Assembly: GCA_964490765.1 (NCBI GenBank)
Contig: CAZBDV010000054.1
Span: 1 to 8,287 of the forward strand
Reading direction: 5' to 3'
DNA length: 8,287 nucleotides
Source of the DNA: CAZBDV01 sp964490765
GTDB lineage: Bacteria > Cloacimonadota > Cloacimonadia > Cloacimonadales > JAJBBL01
In this document: piece by piece, positions 6,653 to 8,287 of the stretch
How the letters are laid out: each line of letters opens with the position of its first letter
How positions within the stretch are numbered: position 1 is the first letter of the stretch
Notes under the pieces: model-generated
What the model was told of the DNA's origin: nothing
Databases searched by the model: none
Seen by the model: only the letters and a program-made list of their open reading frames with translations
Program-made: the position numbers and the translations under genes

Positions 6653-7218
6653 TCTGATAGCCCCTTATCGTATTCATCAACAAAAACAAATTCCGAGAGT
6701 GGTTTTCTCTCTGGCCTCTTCTTCTCGTCCTTCTGCTGCTTTTCTTTGAGTTCCGGATCTATTTCCGGGTTGTGTCTGCCGACAATTATCAGTGTTATTA
6801 GTTTCAATTTCTCCGGGATTTTGAGAATCTCTTTGGCCTTCTCTTCATCGTAACCCGCGATAGGATGAGCGACTAACCCCATCTCAGTAGCTTTCAGCTG
6901 TAAGAAACCGATACTCATCCCGGTTCCCAGAAGATAATAAATCCTCTTTTTGACCTTGCAGTCGAAATCTCTGTGACTGAATACGGCAATGATCATCGAG
7001 GCTTTCCTGGCCCATTTATTCCCTTCAGAAAGGGCAGAGAACAATTCCTCCAGCCTCTTTTTATCCTTAACAAAGACATATCGCCAGGGTTGTTTGTTGA
7101 AACAGGAGGGTGCCAGTTGAGCCGCCCTGCTCAATTCCTCGATGGTTGACTCATTGATCTCGACTGGTAACAGTGAACGGTATGCCCTTCTCTGTTCTAT
7201 CGCTTCCTGTAGTTTCAT
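6649..7218 (-). CDS. Nitroreductase family FMN-dependent oxidoreductase
   Basis: A 189-residue cytoplasmic protein of the nitroreductase fold, which binds FMN and uses NAD(P)H to reduce various substrates, usually as a homodimer. Family marks in order: RRAYRS (10-15) for FMN phosphate contact, APSCFNKQPWRYVFV (36-50), a central helix with GTGMSIGFLQLKATEMGL (98-115), HPIAGYDEEKAKEIL (118-132), LITLIIVGR (140-148) and the closing RKPLSEFVF (171-179). A lysine/glutamate-rich linker (156-172) precedes the end. The start has GGGAG (7229-7225) six bases upstream. It lies 21 nt after the barrel-protein gene and overlaps dapD by 4 nt, so the three genes are very likely one operon. The substrate cannot be told from sequence; a link to lysine synthesis is only suggested by position. 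Confidence 0.87.
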   Translation of the reverse strand: MKLQEAIEQRRAYRSLLPVEINESTIEELSRAAQLAPSCFNKQPWRYVFVKDKKRLEELFSALSEGNKWARKASMIIAVFSHRDFDCKVKKRIYYLLGTGMSIGFLQLKATEMGLVAHPIAGYDEEKAKEILKIPEKLKLITLIIVGRHNPEIDPELKEKQQKDEKKRPERKPLSEFVFVDEYDKGLSE

Positions 7219-7239
7219 AATAATCTCCCGCTAATAATC

Positions 7240-7860
7240 CTAAAAGTTATATCTCATACCGGCCGTCATTATGTTAGACCCACCACGAACGCTGTTATAC
7301 AACCCAAAAACTCCGCTCCTGTGATGAATTCTTCCGACGACCTCCCAATTTGTCAGTGCCGGAACATCGACAGCTATCTCTAATAAAAGATAGTTCAAGA
7401 ACTTACTGGCATTGACATTCGTTCTGCTCCGCTCTTCGATCGCGGGGGTCTCTGTAGCATAGGAAAATCCGTTACCGACAGCGAAACTGACAGGTAAGGA
7501 AAAGCCCTCTGTCCGGTAACGCAATCTGACTGTTATCAGAGCATTGAATTCGTAATGTTTCTGCTCTCCCACATGATCGGCAAACTGTGCCTCAAACTCA
7601 AGCCGGTAGAAGTCTGACCTGTCCAGAATTACCCTGCTGATAGCGAGGGATAGCAACCAGGAATCCTCATAGTAAATCGGTTTAAGTTTGAGTATCTTAG
7701 CCCGAAGATGACGATCTGTATAACGCCCCCCGTAAGCTGTTACTGCATAACCGGATAAACTGATCCCTTCCCGGGATGCTGATACGGTTTGGCTGAACAG
7801 AGCACTGTTGCCTGCTACTGTTAAAATTATTGCTACCAGTAAAGCTGATCTCTTCTTCAT
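7240..7860 (-). CDS. Small outer-membrane beta-barrel protein, PagL-like C-terminus
   Basis: A 206-residue exported protein: signal peptide about 1-23 (basic MKKR, hydrophobic 6-22, likely cut after LFS), then alternating polar/hydrophobic strands, ending in a terminal Phe (GMRYNF) as outer-membrane barrels do. The C-terminal part has VVGRIHHRSGVFGLYN (174-189) followed by GGSN. This resembles the H-x-S signature of PagL-type lipid A deacylases (H180, S182), but I see no Glu at the expected distance, so activity is uncertain. The segment FAVGNGFSYATETP (126-139) looks conserved-type. The ribosome site is weak: GGAAAAGG lies directly against the ATG. An out-of-frame ATG at 7870-7868 was not chosen. 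First gene of the operon with the nitroreductase and dapD. Barrel call is firm; enzymatic role is speculative. Confidence 0.65.
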   Translation of the reverse strand: MKKRSALLVAIILTVAGNSALFSQTVSASREGISLSGYAVTAYGGRYTDRHLRAKILKLKPIYYEDSWLLSLAISRVILDRSDFYRLEFEAQFADHVGEQKHYEFNALITVRLRYRTEGFSLPVSFAVGNGFSYATETPAIEERSRTNVNASKFLNYLLLEIAVDVPALTNWEVVGRIHHRSGVFGLYNSVRGGSNIMTAGMRYNF

Positions 7861-7898
7861 CCTTTTCCATCAAATATCTCTCATCATTTATGTCTTAA

Positions 7899-7928
7899 CG
7901 AATAGCTCCATAACTACTGTGTCAAGAA
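7899..7928 (-). promoter_or_regulatory. Probable promoter of the barrel/nitroreductase/dapD operon
   Basis: The minus strand has TTCTTGACAC (7928-7919) with a perfect -35 TTGACA (7925-7920). TATTCGTT begins at 7904 after a 15-base spacer; this is a weak sigma70 -10 but again a TA followed by T-rich bases. A start near 7892 would give a leader of about 30 nt. The decamer is identical in sequence and position to that before the C25 peptidase gene. Confidence 0.45.
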
Positions 7929-7930
7929 CT

Positions 7931-7954
7931 AAAAAATTACTCCCCAACTCGGGG
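7931..7954 (-). terminator. Short GC hairpin followed by T6 (possible minus-strand terminator)
   Basis: On the minus strand CCCC-GAGTT-GGGG (7954-7942) is followed after five bases by TTTTTT (7936-7931). The shape is terminator-like, though the stem is only 4 bp and the T-run is offset. It lies just upstream of the operon promoter and would stop only transcription coming from the tuf side. It may simply insulate that promoter. Confidence 0.3.
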
Positions 7955-8112
7955 GTGAAGATTATCTGACTTTCTATAATATTTTTTTACATTCCTGCAA
8001 ACCAGGTGGGAGTTGCTCTATTATCTCTTTATCTGCGCATTAATCTGATTCTTGTTAAATGCTGTCCAGAGGGACAGATATTGCTTACAGGAATAAAAAA
8101 GTTAAAAATATA

Positions 8113-8138
8113 TTGACACTTTAACGGTAGAATATTTT
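8113..8138 (+). promoter_or_regulatory. Probable tuf promoter
   Basis: A perfect TTGACA (8113-8118) is the clearest element upstream of tuf. No good sigma70 -10 stands at 17 bases. TATTTT (8133-8138) follows at 14 bases and runs into TTG, similar to the TAnnTTTG form of FCB-group promoters. TAGAAT (8128-8133) is too close to serve with this -35. The exact start is therefore uncertain. Confidence 0.4.
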
Positions 8139-8153
8139 TTGAGCCTTCACACG

Positions 8154-8179
8154 AGTAACACGGTTTCAGAGGTGTTATT
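8154..8179 (+). repeat. First stem-loop in the tuf leader
   Basis: TAACAC (8156-8161) pairs with GTGTTA (8172-8177) around a 10-nt loop. A G-U and an A-U pair extend the stem to 8 bp. It lies between the likely promoter and the second, stronger hairpin. Confidence 0.4.
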
Positions 8180-8186
8180 AAAGAGC

Positions 8187-8232
8187 AAAAGTATCAAATA
8201 AGCGGTTATGATACTTTTATGGATCTTTTTTT
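8187..8232 (+). promoter_or_regulatory. Second stem-loop plus T7 tract just before tuf (possible attenuator)
   Basis: AAAAGTATCA (8187-8196) and TGATACTTTT (8209-8218) form a perfect 10-bp stem with a 12-nt loop. Seven bases later comes TTTTTTT (8226-8232), directly before the ribosome site AGGAGG (8235-8240). The arrangement resembles an intrinsic terminator placed in the leader, but the stem is AT-rich and the T-run is offset, so it could equally be an mRNA stability or translation-control hairpin. Confidence 0.4.
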
Positions 8233-8244
8233 GCAGGAGGAGAA

Positions 8245-8287
8245 ATGGCAAAGGAGAAATTTGTTAGGACGAAGCCGCATTTAAATA
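8245..8287 (+). CDS. tuf: Elongation factor Tu, N-terminal fragment (cut by window edge)
   Basis: Fourteen full codons read MAKEKFVRTKPHLN, the highly conserved EF-Tu start (M-A-K-E-K-F-x-R-T-K-P-H-x-N); the GTP-binding P-loop would follow just outside the window. EF-Tu delivers aminoacyl-tRNA to the ribosome in the cytoplasm. The start has AGGAGG (8235-8240) four bases upstream. It begins a transcription unit with its own promoter and leader, not directly behind fusA, so it may be the copy that leads into secE/nusG and ribosomal genes. That last point is inference. Confidence 0.92.
   Translation, partial: MAKEKFVRTKPHLN

Larger units (their letters stand above)
7861..8244. other. Divergent intergenic region upstream of tuf
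   Basis: This 384-nt, AT-rich gap has no gene. The left part carries the minus-strand operon promoter and the 7931-7954 hairpin. A perfect stem-loop CTGTCC-AGAG-GGACAG lies at 8062-8077, without a following T-run, upstream of the tuf promoter. The right part is the tuf promoter and a leader of about 100 nt with two more stem-loops. Confidence 0.6.

Noticed and set aside
7975..7980. Perfect TATAAT on the plus strand
   Set aside because: There is no -35-like sequence at 16-19 bases upstream, and it lies far from tuf, which has a TTGACA much closer.
1..8287. CRISPR array, insertion sequence, phage genes or defence island
   Set aside because: No regularly spaced repeats, transposase, integrase, terminal inverted repeats or defence-type domains were seen. 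The window is flanked by housekeeping genes.

Overview
The window looks like a chromosomal stretch from a Gram-negative bacterium of the FCB superphylum. Candidatus Cloacimonadota is my best guess, not proven. The main reason is the large secreted protein at 1197-4796. It ends in a type IX-style sorting tail (NYPNPFNPST, then GVYFYRL, then a basic end) and carries a gingipain-like C25 peptidase domain and a propeller of DxNxDG repeats, a build common in this group. An outer-membrane barrel protein, an L,D-transpeptidase and DapD all fit a diderm with meso-diaminopimelate peptidoglycan. Base composition is moderate to AT-leaning, with AT-rich gaps between genes.

Layout from left to right. (1) The first 41 bases are the start of groEL on the minus strand, with a strong ribosome site, a sigma70-like promoter and a CIRCE (HrcA) operator at 90-116. 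No groES precedes it. (2) A two-gene minus-strand unit follows in transcription order: the C25 peptidase/propeller protein (4796 to 1197), then 3 nt later an L,D-transpeptidase with an NTF2-like C-terminal domain (1193 to 273). (3) A 445-nt gap lies between divergent genes. It holds promoters in both directions and several inverted repeats. (4) A TerB-like helical protein is on the plus strand (5242-5835). (5) It faces, with a 1-nt gap, a minus-strand operon: a small outer-membrane protein with a PagL-like C-terminal motif, then a nitroreductase, then dapD (7860 to 5837). The nitroreductase stop overlaps the dapD start by 4 nt. (6) A 384-nt gap carries the promoter and hairpin-rich leader of tuf, whose first 14 codons close the window.

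The genes fall into cell-envelope work (secreted protease, peptidoglycan cross-linker, outer-membrane barrel, DAP synthesis) and core housekeeping (GroEL, EF-Tu). DapD makes the precursor of the DAP residue that the L,D-transpeptidase would act on, but the two are in separate transcription units. I see no mobile element, CRISPR array, tRNA or rRNA. The points most worth a second look are the protease/transpeptidase pair, the PagL-like barrel, the altered active-site positions in DapD and the transpeptidase, a decamer promoter element shared by the two minus-strand operons, and the structured gap at 4876-5040.
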